Shown here piece after piece: positions 33,167-42,348 of a stretch of DNA of 64,000 nucleotides; position 1 is the stretch's first letter, and every line of letters starts with the position of its first letter. The DNA comes from Chlorobiota bacterium (GTDB taxonomy: Bacteria; Bacteroidota; Ignavibacteria; Kapaibacteriales; UBA961), in contig BJGZ01000003.1 of NCBI GenBank assembly GCA_014191195.1, forward strand, positions 1 to 64,000. Direction: 5' to 3'. The notes below the pieces were generated by a model. It made no database searches. It was not told the DNA's origin and saw nothing but the letters and a program-made list of their open reading frames with translations. The translations under genes and the position numbers were made by a program.

Positions 33167-36100
33167 TCAAGCAGCTGGAATTAATGACTTTTTAAAATAT
33201 TCTTGCAAGGATTTTACTTCTGGTTCATTGGTAATAGATTCCTGAATTCCACTCAAAGAAGCATAAGCAGCCGCTAAAGTAGTAAATAAAGGTATTTTAT
33301 ATTTTAATGCTGTTTGGCCTATAATATGTTCATCATATCTTGCATTTTCTCCAATTGGTGTATTTATTACCAAATGTACTTTTCCTTCTGACATAGCATC
33401 TATTATGCTAGGCCTTCCCTCATAGTGCTTTAATACTTTTTCAGCACTAATACCATGCTGTAATAAGAAATCAGCTGTTCCAGATGTTGCAATCAAGGAG
33501 AATCCTAGTTCAGTATAACCTCTTGCTATTTCAGCTGCTCGTATTGTTTTTTCAAGATCACTTAAAGAAATAAAGACTGTACCTTTTAACGGCAATGTAT
33601 TTCCAGATGATATCCTTGATTTAATAATTGCTTTTCCAAATGTACTATCAATTCCCATAACTTCACCAGTAGAGCGCATTTCTGGTCCCAAAAATACTGA
33701 TGCTTTAGGAAATTTGATAAATGGAAATACAGATTCTTTAATTGCCACTCTTTTAGCCGAAAGAGAGAAATCTCTGACACCTATATCTTTAATTTTCTCG
33801 CCAAGCATAATTCTCATTGCGATTTGAGATAGATTTACATTTGTTGATTTTGCTACAAATGGCACTGTTCTGGAAGCTCTTGGATTGACTTCTAAAACAT
33901 AAATTTTACCACTTTGTATTGCAAATTGAATATTCAACAGGCCTATAACATGTAAAGCTTTTGCTAACCTTTTAGTATATAAAACCATGATGTCAAATTG
34001 CTCATTTGTAATTGAATAAGGAGGCAATACGCAGCTAGAATCACCACTATGAACTCCTGCCTCTTCGATATGTTGCATCATACCGCCAATTACTACTTCA
34101 TCACCATCAGATACTGCATCAACATCAAATTCATATGCATTCTCTAAAAATCTATCAATCAGAATTTGATTATTAGGAAATGCTTCAATAGCCTTTAGAA
34201 CATAATGTCTTAAGGATTCTTCTCTATAGCAAATCTGCATTGCACGTCCACCTAACACATAGCTTGGCCTTACTAGTACTGGATATCCAATATGTTGAGC
34301 TACCGAAACTGCTTCATCCGCATTTAGAACTGTTCCCCATTCTGGACAAGGTATTGCTAAATCTTGTAGCAAAGCTCCAAAACGTTTTCTATCTTCTGCT
34401 AAATCAATCCCTTCATAAGATGTTCCTATGATTGGAGCACCATATTCATGTAATTTTTTAGATAACTTTAGTGGTGTTTGTCCTCCAAAAGTAACTACTA
34501 CACCATCAGGCTGTTCAAAATCCAAAACATTCAAAACATCTTCAAATGTTAAGGGTTCAAAATATAATTTAGTAGTCGTATCATAATCAGTAGAAACTGT
34601 TTCTGGATTACAATTAATCATTATAGTTTCATAATTAGCATTTCTGGCAGCAAAAACTCCTTGAACACAACAATAGTCGAACTCAATTCCTTGTCCAATC
34701 CTATTAGGACCACTGCCCAGGATAACTACTTTTTTATTATCTGTTCTTATTGCTTCATTTTCATATTCATATGTTGAATAATGATATGGAGTATCTGATT
34801 CAAATTCTGCAGCACAAGTATCAACTGTTTTGAATACAGGTATGATGCCCAAATTTTTTCTATAATGTCTTACTGCATATTCATCAGTTTTTGTTAATAC
34901 TGCAATTTGAATATCAGAAAAACCAATTTCTTTTAAATATCGTAAATGAGAAGCATCAATTTCTTCGAGTGTACTATTATGTACAATAAGAAAATTGGCT
35001 GCATCAACTATCTCTTTAAATTGATGTAAAAACCATGAATCATAGCCAGATAATGTATGAATTTCTGTAATTGATACTCCAAATCTTAAAGCATCACACA
35101 CATCATAAATAGATACTGAGGTATGAATTTTTAATCTATTCTTAAGGTCTATTAATTGATGTTCAGATATACTATTTGAAAGGTATATATCAGAATCAAA
35201 GCCAAAACCAAAGCGTCCTTTTTCTGTGGATCTTAATGCTTTTTGAAAAGATTCTTTAAATGTTCTTCCAAATGACATTGCCTCGCCTACAGATTTCATC
35301 TGAATTCCAAGTATGTCTTCTACATCTCTGAACTTTTCAAAATCCCATCTAGGAACTTTCGTAACTACATAATCAATAGATGGTTCAAAGCATGCGGGTG
35401 TTTTTTCTGTGATATCATTAATAATTTCATCTAAAGTATAACCAACTGCTAATTTAGCAGCTATCTTAGCTATTGGGAATCCTGTAGCTTTAGAAGCCAA
35501 AGCAGAACTTCTAGAAACCCTAGGATTCATTTCTATAACGATAATTCTACCATTTTTAGGATTAACAGCAAATTGTACATTAGATCCACCAGTTTCTACA
35601 CCTATTTCTCTCATAATCTTTATTGCTGCATCACGCATTTGCTGATATTCTCTATCAGTTAAAGTTTGTGCTGGTGCTACTGTAATAGAATCACCTGTAT
35701 GAACTCCCATTGGATCAACGTTTTCGATTGAACATACAATCACACAATTATCTTTGGTATCTCTCATCACTTCTAATTCATATTCTTTCCACCCTAAAAT
35801 AGATTCTTCTACAAGTACTCTTTTAATAGGACTTGCCATAATCCCAATTTCTAGTAATTGTTTGAATTCATCCAAATTATAAGCAATACCACCTCCAGAG
35901 CCACCCAATGTATAAGATGGTCTTATAACAGCTGGAAATCCTATTTTTTGGATAATAACCAATCCTTCCTGTAACGAATTTACAAATTCACCTTCAGGCA
36001 TTTCCAAATCACAGTTTTTCATAGCCTGTAAAAATAATTCTCTGTCCTCTGCTTTTTTAATAGCAGATACGCTAGATCCAATTAAGGTAACATTATATTT

Positions 36101-36427
36101 TTTAAGTATACCTTTTTCATATAAATCCATAGCTACATTTAATGCAGTTTGCCCTCCCATAGTTGGAAGTATAGCATCTGGACGTTCTTTTTGAATAATT
36201 TTTTCTATGTATTCTGATGTGATGGGCTCTATATAAGTAGCATCAGCAATGATAGGATCTGTCATTATTGTAGCAGGATTAGAATTTACTAGAGAAACTC
36301 TAAAACCTTCTTCTTTCAATACTTTACAAGCTTGTGTGCCACTATAATCAAATTCGCATGCTTGTCCAATTACAATCGGACCACTACCTATTACTAGTAT
36401 TGAATGTATATCTTGTCTACGTGGCAT
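33167..36427 (-). CDS. carB: Carbamoyl-phosphate synthase large subunit
   Basis: CarB makes carbamoyl phosphate from bicarbonate, ammonia and two ATP. The 1086-residue protein shows the expected duplicated ATP-grasp architecture. The carboxyphosphate half (1-400) has [20 protein letters not shown] and [14 protein letters not shown]. The carbamoyl-phosphate half (about 550-935) has [21 protein letters not shown] and [15 protein letters not shown] methylglyoxal-synthase-like allosteric domain lies at about 940-1070. The small subunit gene carA is not adjacent, so the glutaminase partner must be elsewhere. prmC follows immediately. A GC-rich palindrome at 36457-36473 sits just upstream. It supplies pyrB and probably arginine synthesis. 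Confidence 0.97.
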   Translation of the reverse strand: MPRRQDIHSILVIGSGPIVIGQACEFDYSGTQACKVLKEEGFRVSLVNSNPATIMTDPIIADATYIEPITSEYIEKIIQKERPDAILPTMGGQTALNVAMDLYEKGILKKYNVTLIGSSVSAIKKAEDRELFLQAMKNCDLEMPEGEFVNSLQEGLVIIQKIGFPAVIRPSYTLGGSGGGIAYNLDEFKQLLEIGIMASPIKRVLVEESILGWKEYELEVMRDTKDNCVIVCSIENVDPMGVHTGDSITVAPAQTLTDREYQQMRDAAIKIMREIGVETGGSNVQFAVNPKNGRIIVIEMNPRVSRSSALASKATGFPIAKIAAKLAVGYTLDEIINDITEKTPACFEPSIDYVVTKVPRWDFEKFRDVEDILGIQMKSVGEAMSFGRTFKESFQKALRSTEKGRFGFGFDSDIYLSNSISEHQLIDLKNRLKIHTSVSIYDVCDALRFGVSITEIHTLSGYDSWFLHQFKEIVDAANFLIVHNSTLEEIDASHLRYLKEIGFSDIQIAVLTKTDEYAVRHYRKNLGIIPVFKTVDTCAAEFESDTPYHYSTYEYENEAIRTDNKKVVILGSGPNRIGQGIEFDYCCVQGVFAARNANYETIMINCNPETVSTDYDTTTKLYFEPLTFEDVLNVLDFEQPDGVVVTFGGQTPLKLSKKLHEYGAPIIGTSYEGIDLAEDRKRFGALLQDLAIPCPEWGTVLNADEAVSVAQHIGYPVLVRPSYVLGGRAMQICYREESLRHYVLKAIEAFPNNQILIDRFLENAYEFDVDAVSDGDEVVIGGMMQHIEEAGVHSGDSSCVLPPYSITNEQFDIMVLYTKRLAKALHVIGLLNIQFAIQSGKIYVLEVNPRASRTVPFVAKSTNVNLSQIAMRIMLGEKIKDIGVRDFSLSAKRVAIKESVFPFIKFPKASVFLGPEMRSTGEVMGIDSTFGKAIIKSRISSGNTLPLKGTVFISLSDLEKTIRAAEIARGYTELGFSLIATSGTADFLLQHGISAEKVLKHYEGRPSIIDAMSEGKVHLVINTPIGENARYDEHIIGQTALKYKIPLFTTLAAAYASLSGIQESITNEPEVKSLQEYFKKSLIPAA

Positions 36428-36456
36428 CAGATTTATCTTGAAAATGATATGAGGTA

Positions 36457-36473
36457 TGTTTCCGGCGGAAACA
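36457..36473. promoter_or_regulatory. GC-rich 17-bp palindrome upstream of carB
   Basis: TGTTTCC-GGC-GGAAACA is a perfect 7-bp inverted repeat in otherwise AT-rich DNA, 30-46 bases before the carB ATG. No U-run follows on the minus strand, so it is not an ordinary terminator. It may be an operator or a leader hairpin controlling carB-prmC. Confidence 0.45.
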
Positions 36474-36584
36474 AATATTCACATTTGATGGTATTTTAGC
36501 AAATCATATGTATAAAAAATATATACATTCTTAAAAGCTTTCATGAAAACATTATTTTCTTTACACTCTAATTTTCTGAACATT

Positions 36585-37589
36585 TTAATTGTCAGTTATA
36601 TCATGTTCTTCATTAGTAAATAAGGCATCTGTATATTCTTCGGCATCAAAAAACTGTAAATCATTAATTTTTTCACCAATACCTATAAATCTGACTGGTA
36701 AGTTTAATTCATGAGATATTGGAATAATAATTCCACCTTTTGCAGTGCCATCTAATTTTGTAAGCACGATGCCAGTTACGGTAGAAACCTTAGCAAATTC
36801 TTTTGCTTGTAATAGGCCATTTTGTCCGGTAGTAGCATCTAAAGCGAGTAAAACTTCATGTGGAGCATCTGGAATTAGTTTTTGAATAACTCTAGATATT
36901 TTCTCAAGTTCTTGCATAAGACCAGTTTTATTGTGCAATCTACCTGCCGTATCGATAATAATAACATCTACATTTCTTGTTAAACCTGCTTTAACTGTAT
37001 CGAAAGCTACAGCAGCTGGATCTGCCCCTTGTTTTTGCTGTATGATTTCTACATCTGCTCGCTGAGCCCACACTTCTAATTGTTCATTTGCAGCAGCCCT
37101 AAAAGTGTCTGCAGCACCTATTAACACTTTTTTTTGTTTTTGCTTAAAATTATAAGCTAATTTCCCTATTGTAGTGGTTTTTCCTACTCCATTCACTCCA
37201 ACCATCATGATAATATGAGGTTTAGAATTATGTACCAAGCTGTAATAATCATCATGTTTGATATTAGATGAAGAACTTAATATTGCTAGAATTTCTTGCT
37301 TGATCAGATTATATATTTCAGAAGAATCTTCATAACCTTCCTTTTTAATGATATCTTTTACATTATTCATAATATGAAGTGTTGTATGAACACCTATATC
37401 AGATGTAATCAAAATTTCTTCTATTTCTGATAATAATTGTGCATCAATTTTTCTACCTGAACCAAGAACAAATCTTAATCTATCAACAAAGGCATTTCGA
37501 GTTTTTTTTAATCCTTCGGTTAATTTATTAAGGCCAGATTGCTCAACGATTGATGTTACTTTTTGTTTAAATCTATCAAATAAACCCAT
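36585..37589 (-). CDS. ftsY: Signal recognition particle receptor FtsY
   Basis: FtsY is the SRP receptor GTPase that docks ribosome-nascent-chain complexes at the membrane. The 334-residue protein has the N helical bundle and a full G domain: GVNGVGKTTTIGKLA (P-loop), DTFRAAANEQ, IDTAGRLHNKTG, and TKLDGTAKGG. The extended acidic A domain of E. coli FtsY is missing; the protein begins MGLFDRFKQKVTSI, an amphipathic helix that can bind membrane. Its start codon is two bases from the stop codon of the upstream pgsA gene, so the two are co-transcribed. Confidence 0.97.
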   Translation of the reverse strand: MGLFDRFKQKVTSIVEQSGLNKLTEGLKKTRNAFVDRLRFVLGSGRKIDAQLLSEIEEILITSDIGVHTTLHIMNNVKDIIKKEGYEDSSEIYNLIKQEILAILSSSSNIKHDDYYSLVHNSKPHIIMMVGVNGVGKTTTIGKLAYNFKQKQKKVLIGAADTFRAAANEQLEVWAQRADVEIIQQKQGADPAAVAFDTVKAGLTRNVDVIIIDTAGRLHNKTGLMQELEKISRVIQKLIPDAPHEVLLALDATTGQNGLLQAKEFAKVSTVTGIVLTKLDGTAKGGIIIPISHELNLPVRFIGIGEKINDLQFFDAEEYTDALFTNEEHDITDN

Positions 37590-37591
37590 TT

Positions 37592-38140
37592 TTATGCATT
37601 TTTTATTGGTGAAAGAAATGATTTCATTCTTATTCCATAATGAATAAAAGAAATTATTAGCATGATGGAAGATAGTATATAACTAGCTTGAATATAGATG
37701 TACAAAGAATCAACAAATGAACAGATTAAAGTAATTGCTACTGAAATTACAGCAACTTTGCCCATATACGTAGATGGTAGTACATAACCTAGTTTTCTGC
37801 TAGAAAGTAAGCCAGCAATCAAAATGGCTATGTCTCTTCCTAGAACCAATGCAATGTACCATATCGAAAGTTTACCAACTAACATTAGCGAAATTGCAGC
37901 CGAACCAACAAGTATCTTGTCTGCTAAGGGATCTAATATTTTTCCCCATTCAGAAATATCATTATACTTTCTAGCCAAAAATCCATCTAAAATATCGCTT
38001 ATATATGCTAATAATGCCAATATCAGTAAAAGTGAATCCGACCAATCATAAAGGATTCCAATGCATACAGGTATTGCCAATAGCAAACGCAATAAACTTA
38101 TAATATTTGATAATGTAAAAAATCGGCTACTGTACTTCAT
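37592..38140 (-). CDS. pgsA: CDP-diacylglycerol--glycerol-3-phosphate 3-phosphatidyltransferase (stand-alone PgsA-like)
   Basis: The 182-residue integral membrane enzyme has the complete CDP-alcohol phosphotransferase motif D49-x2-D52-G53-x2-A56-R57-x8-G66-x3-D70-x3-D74 and about five membrane helices. It most likely makes phosphatidylglycerophosphate. The same function seems to be encoded in the PgsA-PgpA fusion at 11488-12555, so this copy may be redundant or may use a different acceptor alcohol (for example inositol phosphate); sequence alone does not decide. It overlaps the YCF48/Ig protein gene by one base (TAATG) and precedes ftsY by two bases. Both junctions suggest one transcript. Confidence 0.85.
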   Translation of the reverse strand: MKYSSRFFTLSNIISLLRLLLAIPVCIGILYDWSDSLLLILALLAYISDILDGFLARKYNDISEWGKILDPLADKILVGSAAISLMLVGKLSIWYIALVLGRDIAILIAGLLSSRKLGYVLPSTYMGKVAVISVAITLICSFVDSLYIYIQASYILSSIMLIISFIHYGIRMKSFLSPIKNA

Positions 38141-40428
38141 TAGCGTTGTATGATAATGAATGATGGATAATACATTTCATTATTAACTTTTAGCATATAA
38201 TACCCATTGGGAACAAAGCTTGGTAATTGTGAATATATATGCAGATTACTTTTCATAAGATCTAATGAATATATTTCACCTATTGGGCTTACTAGTGAAA
38301 GGCTATGTATATTCATTGATTGTTGTAGATACAGATGTAATGATTCTGTTATAGGATGAGGTGCAATTGTAAATACTTTACCATATTCTGGAGGCATTTG
38401 TATCGAGCCAATAGTGATTGGTACAGTACAATTAGATATTACTGAATCATTTCTTTGATTAACATAACCAATCAATGGTAAGATTAAGGGCGAACATGTA
38501 TCAGATATGATAAGAGTATCTGTCCATAGTCCTATTTTATATGGTGTAAAACAAATAGTAAATGAATATGCTTCACCTGGTTTTATCTGAATAGGAAATT
38601 GTGCAGGAGGTATTGAAAAAACAATATTATGCACTAAATGTGGTGATGGTATAAAAATATCCTGATTTGTGTTTTTATTTCTAATCGTTAATGATATGCA
38701 GGAATCCTTACCAAGAACCAATGAATCAAATGAAAATGATGAAGAAAAAAATGATTCAATGTTATTTTCTATTGAAAGAACGGCAATCGAGACAGTATCT
38801 GTATAAAATTCACAACCATTTTTGTCAATCACCCTTAACCAATAATCTCCTTGCTTATCAACAAACTTTTGCAAACTTGAATCTCCATCATTCCATTTAT
38901 AGACAGAAAATCCTAAAGGGGCTAGTAATTGGGTTTTTTCATTTTTACAAAGAGAAGTTTTTCCATTAACATAAATTTTGGGATTCACATTTTCACTATG
39001 AATTATTGTGGGTGTATTAAATATATATACACATCCATTTGTATCAATAACTTTAACCGAATAATCACCAGATTGAGTAATAAATATTGAGGATTGCTTT
39101 TCTGTTGTAGACCACATACAAGATTGAAAAGGGCCTTTTACAGATGCTTGTAATACTTCTTCTTTACATAAAATAGAATCTCCACTTAATTCTAAATATA
39201 TGTTTTGTGATGGTAAATATTCAAAAAACAAAGAATCTTGATGCCATGTACATGAAGCATAATTATAGGATTGTAAATAATACCAATCAGAACTTTGAAT
39301 AATAATCTTATCTTCATTAGAAATTTGATTGTTTTTATTACCTTTATGCCATGAAAATTGAGAATATGTTCCTTTTGGAGCAGATAATGTAATTGAAGAA
39401 CCAAAACAATAAGGTGGATTAGGTTTTTGAATCATAAATGAAGATTGTGTAGGTATAATATATTGGTATACGCCTTCCCCCACAGCCCAACCTGTAGTAT
39501 CATTAATAAACCAGATATCATCAATATTAGCCGAACCAATGCCACAATTCTTTTTTTCCCAGTTTTTACCATTATTACTTGTATAAAGTACTTCACCTTT
39601 ATCTCCACAAGCCCAGCCACGATTTTGATCTAAAAGATAAGCTCCAAACATAGCTTTATTAACTATTGTTGTATTCCAAGAACCGCCACGATCAGTAGAA
39701 AATCTTAAAGATCCAGTTGTTTTATTCCCCCCCGAACAATCTTCTCCAGCTGTTGGCAATAAAAAACTATTTCCTTTATTGGTTAATTCTTCTGTCCAAT
39801 ATTTAGGCCCAGAATAAGAAAGGACTGTCCAAATATCGCCTCCATTGATGGTTTTCCAAAGGACACCACTTGAAACAGCATATCCCAAACCATTTTTTTC
39901 ATACAGGATTATATCACTCATACCAGATTGATTTTCAAAACCATAATTAATTTGCCAAGTTAATCCCCCATTTGTAGTTTTGATAAAGGTTTGATTGTCC
40001 ATGCTACAACCACCTCCAACAACAAAACCATTTTCTTCATCAACAAAATAACATCCCCATATTTGTGATACCGTATATGGTGGAGAAATATCTTTCCAAG
40101 TAATTCCACCATCAATACTTTTATATACACCACCTGGCCCAGAAACATAACCAACCATCTGCGAAGGAAAATGTACACTCTCTAGAAAAGGATTACCGAA
40201 AATTATCGCACCATTCCACGATTTCCCAGCATCAGTAGTTCTAAGAACTTTTCCATCAAAACCAGTAATCCAGCCATAATTAGGATTAGATGGTAAGAAA
40301 AACACATCTAAATAATATGAATTAGCAAAAGGGGATGGCAATTGAACTTGTTCCCACTGAGCGTGAATAGCAACAACACTTGTAATTACAAGAAGTATAT
40401 TGACAATTGCTTTAAAGAAAATATTCAT
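38140..40428 (-). CDS. Secreted YCF48-like / Ig-like / HYDIN-like protein with T9SS C-terminal sorting domain
   Basis: The 762-residue protein begins with a signal peptide (MNIFFKAIVNILLVITSVVAIHAQ). The N-terminal half has about six YCF48/Asp-box-like blades (LRTTDAGKSW, YKSIDGGITW, KTTNGGLTW, WKTINGGDIW, YTSNNGKNW). Next are three short Ig-like repeats with SGDYSVKVIDTNGC and QGDYWLRVIDKNGC. An ASPM-SPD2-HYDIN-like beta domain follows at about 570-660. The last 75 residues (FTIAPHPITESLHLYL ... GYYMLKVN) fit the T9SS type A sorting domain, so it should be exported over the outer membrane. The ATG at 40428 is chosen over one at 40479 because the latter puts 17 extra residues before the signal peptide and lies upstream of a candidate promoter. 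Confidence 0.8.
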   Translation of the reverse strand: MNIFFKAIVNILLVITSVVAIHAQWEQVQLPSPFANSYYLDVFFLPSNPNYGWITGFDGKVLRTTDAGKSWNGAIIFGNPFLESVHFPSQMVGYVSGPGGVYKSIDGGITWKDISPPYTVSQIWGCYFVDEENGFVVGGGCSMDNQTFIKTTNGGLTWQINYGFENQSGMSDIILYEKNGLGYAVSSGVLWKTINGGDIWTVLSYSGPKYWTEELTNKGNSFLLPTAGEDCSGGNKTTGSLRFSTDRGGSWNTTIVNKAMFGAYLLDQNRGWACGDKGEVLYTSNNGKNWEKKNCGIGSANIDDIWFINDTTGWAVGEGVYQYIIPTQSSFMIQKPNPPYCFGSSITLSAPKGTYSQFSWHKGNKNNQISNEDKIIIQSSDWYYLQSYNYASCTWHQDSLFFEYLPSQNIYLELSGDSILCKEEVLQASVKGPFQSCMWSTTEKQSSIFITQSGDYSVKVIDTNGCVYIFNTPTIIHSENVNPKIYVNGKTSLCKNEKTQLLAPLGFSVYKWNDGDSSLQKFVDKQGDYWLRVIDKNGCEFYTDTVSIAVLSIENNIESFFSSSFSFDSLVLGKDSCISLTIRNKNTNQDIFIPSPHLVHNIVFSIPPAQFPIQIKPGEAYSFTICFTPYKIGLWTDTLIISDTCSPLILPLIGYVNQRNDSVISNCTVPITIGSIQMPPEYGKVFTIAPHPITESLHLYLQQSMNIHSLSLVSPIGEIYSLDLMKSNLHIYSQLPSFVPNGYYMLKVNNEMYYPSFIIIQR

Positions 40429-40760
40429 ATAATATGCGTGGTATGTTATGGGTGCAAAACTATAATATAGACATGACATTAACTTCAGTTTTTATTTCAA
40501 CTATGGAATCATATGTATTTTTAATTATGTTATGTATAGTTTGTAGAAACTAAGCCAGAAATTATTTATTCTTAAGTTATTGTATATACTAAGAGTAATT
40601 CTTATTTTAAAGATGTTTCTAAGCATAAAAGTTTATATGTACATTAAGTCAAACAGTATATATGGATAGCATCACATTTAATAATGAGAATTATTTCTCT
40701 TTTGGATCGTATGAATAATGTTTTCCATCGATTATTTCCTATTTATATGGTAGAAAAATT
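40429..40760. other. 332-base divergent intergenic region between the YCF48 gene and the DUF1800 operon
   Basis: This is the only gap over 300 bases. It is AT-rich. A TAnnTTTG element on the minus strand lies at 40455-40462. An 18-codon frame at 40661-40717 and a shorter one after it show no coding signs. I found no hairpin terminator, tRNA or repeat. The plus-strand promoter of the DUF1800 operon must lie here but I cannot place it. Confidence 0.7.
40455..40462 (-). promoter_or_regulatory. Candidate -7 promoter element for the YCF48/Ig gene
   Basis: The minus strand reads TAGTTTTG, matching TAnnTTTG. It would start transcription about 20 bases before the ATG at 40428, and it lies downstream of the alternative start at 40479. 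A -33 element was not evident. Confidence 0.35.
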
Positions 40761-42311
40761 ATGAAAAGAAGATCTTTCCTATCCTTTTTCATCCCTGATA
40801 ATCATAGTGATAAAGTAGAGAAACCCTTAAATGCAAGTATCAATCCCTATACAAAGCCTTTAGATACTCTTACTGCTACTCATTTACTTAGACGCTTAAG
40901 TTTTGCCCCAAGCCCAGCTTTAGTAAAGCAATTGATTGGGAAATCAGCATCTGAAGCAATTACACTGATATTGGGTAATGAAGAAATGCAGCCATCTGCT
41001 CCAAGCTGGATTAATTCATCGACAGAAAATCCAAGAGGTGCAGATATCTATACTAGAAATTCTATCGAAGGAGGTTGGAAGAATCTTCAAGGGCAATTAC
41101 AAACGTGGTGGCTTACAGCCATGCATAAAGAAACTTTACCTGCATCAGAGAAACTTACCCTGTTTTGGAGTAGTTTTTTTACAACTGAATTTGTAAGTGA
41201 TGATACATATATTCCACCTCAAATGCTGTATAGACAAAATGCACTTATTCGTAAAAATAGATTAGGAAATTTTAAAAGTTTTGTAAAAGATATCACCTTA
41301 GATCCATCAATGCTTGTGTATTTGGGAAATGTTTTAAACATTAAAGGAAGACCAAATGAAAATTATGCAAGAGAATTAATGGAATTATATACGTGCGGTA
41401 TTGGCTATTATACCGAAGGTGATGTGAAAGAAGCAGCAAGAGTGTTAACCGGATGGAAAGTGGGAATGTTTAATGATGAGCCAGCCAAAAATGGTATTTA
41501 TAATACCTATTTTCACCCACCAGATCATGATAATGGCTCAAAGCAATTTATGGGAATGCCAATTCCTTCTAGAGATGATATTGCAAATACAGAATATCTG
41601 GTAAAAGTAGAAGAGGTTAATGATCTTATAGATATACTTTTTGATGTACGAGCAGATGCTATTTCTAGATTTATAGCTAGAAAAGTGTACTTATTCTTTT
41701 TTTATAGTAATCGTGCTGTTGTAGATGAAGAATTTATCCAAAAAGCTGCCAAAGTGTTTAAAGATAACAAATTCGAAATCAGGCCTTTAATTGAAGTAAT
41801 GCTTGGAAGTGAATTCTTCTTTAGTGAGTATATAAAAGGTGCTCAAATAAAATCCCCAGCTGAATATGCATTAAGTATTTCTCGTCCACTTAATAAATAT
41901 CAAGCCGATATGGCAAATGCATTAAAAGGTATGGATCAAGATTTAATCGATCCTCCAAATGTTGCTGGATGGGAAGCACATCAAAAGTGGATTACTACGA
42001 AAACATATCCAAATAGAAAAGTATATATCGAAAACATCATAAAAGTATTAACAGATGATGAATGCGTCAATTTTGTAAAAAGTTTTGATCAATATGATGA
42101 TCCTTTAGAATTGGTAAAAAATATTATTTCTATCCTACTTCCTTTAGGTGTAACTGATGGATATAGAATGTATTTAACCGATGCAGTTCTCTTAAAAAAT
42201 CAGCCTGCTTATGAATGGACAACAATGCTTAATTCAAAAGCCACGGTAGCGTTAAGAATTAAAGACTTATTAAATGACATAGTAAAAGCTCCTGATTTCC
42301 ATCTCTGCTAA
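40761..42311 (+). CDS. DUF1800 family protein
   Basis: The 516-residue protein matches DUF1800. In order it has HLLRRLSFAPSPALVKQL, LQGQLQTWWLTAMHKE, LPASEKLTLFWSSFFTTEF, NENYARELMELYTCGIG, YTEGDVKEAARVLTGWKVG, and DPPNVAGWEAHQKWITT near the end. DUF1800 proteins are widely paired with DUF1501 proteins and their biochemical role is not established. The N-terminus reads MKRRSFLSFFIPDNH: a twin-arginine start without the hydrophobic stretch that normally follows. It heads a five-gene plus-strand cluster and is 37 bases before the DUF1501 gene, so the two products may be exported together. Export by hitch-hiking is inference. Confidence 0.9.
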   Translation: MKRRSFLSFFIPDNHSDKVEKPLNASINPYTKPLDTLTATHLLRRLSFAPSPALVKQLIGKSASEAITLILGNEEMQPSAPSWINSSTENPRGADIYTRNSIEGGWKNLQGQLQTWWLTAMHKETLPASEKLTLFWSSFFTTEFVSDDTYIPPQMLYRQNALIRKNRLGNFKSFVKDITLDPSMLVYLGNVLNIKGRPNENYARELMELYTCGIGYYTEGDVKEAARVLTGWKVGMFNDEPAKNGIYNTYFHPPDHDNGSKQFMGMPIPSRDDIANTEYLVKVEEVNDLIDILFDVRADAISRFIARKVYLFFFYSNRAVVDEEFIQKAAKVFKDNKFEIRPLIEVMLGSEFFFSEYIKGAQIKSPAEYALSISRPLNKYQADMANALKGMDQDLIDPPNVAGWEAHQKWITTKTYPNRKVYIENIIKVLTDDECVNFVKSFDQYDDPLELVKNIISILLPLGVTDGYRMYLTDAVLLKNQPAYEWTTMLNSKATVALRIKDLLNDIVKAPDFHLC

Positions 42312-42348
42312 ATTAAACGAGTATACAAAGAACATTAAGAGAAATAAT

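Noticed and set aside
40661-40717. 18-codon frame upstream of the DUF1800 gene
   Set aside because: No ribosome-binding site and no conserved signal; treated as noise in a divergent promoter region.
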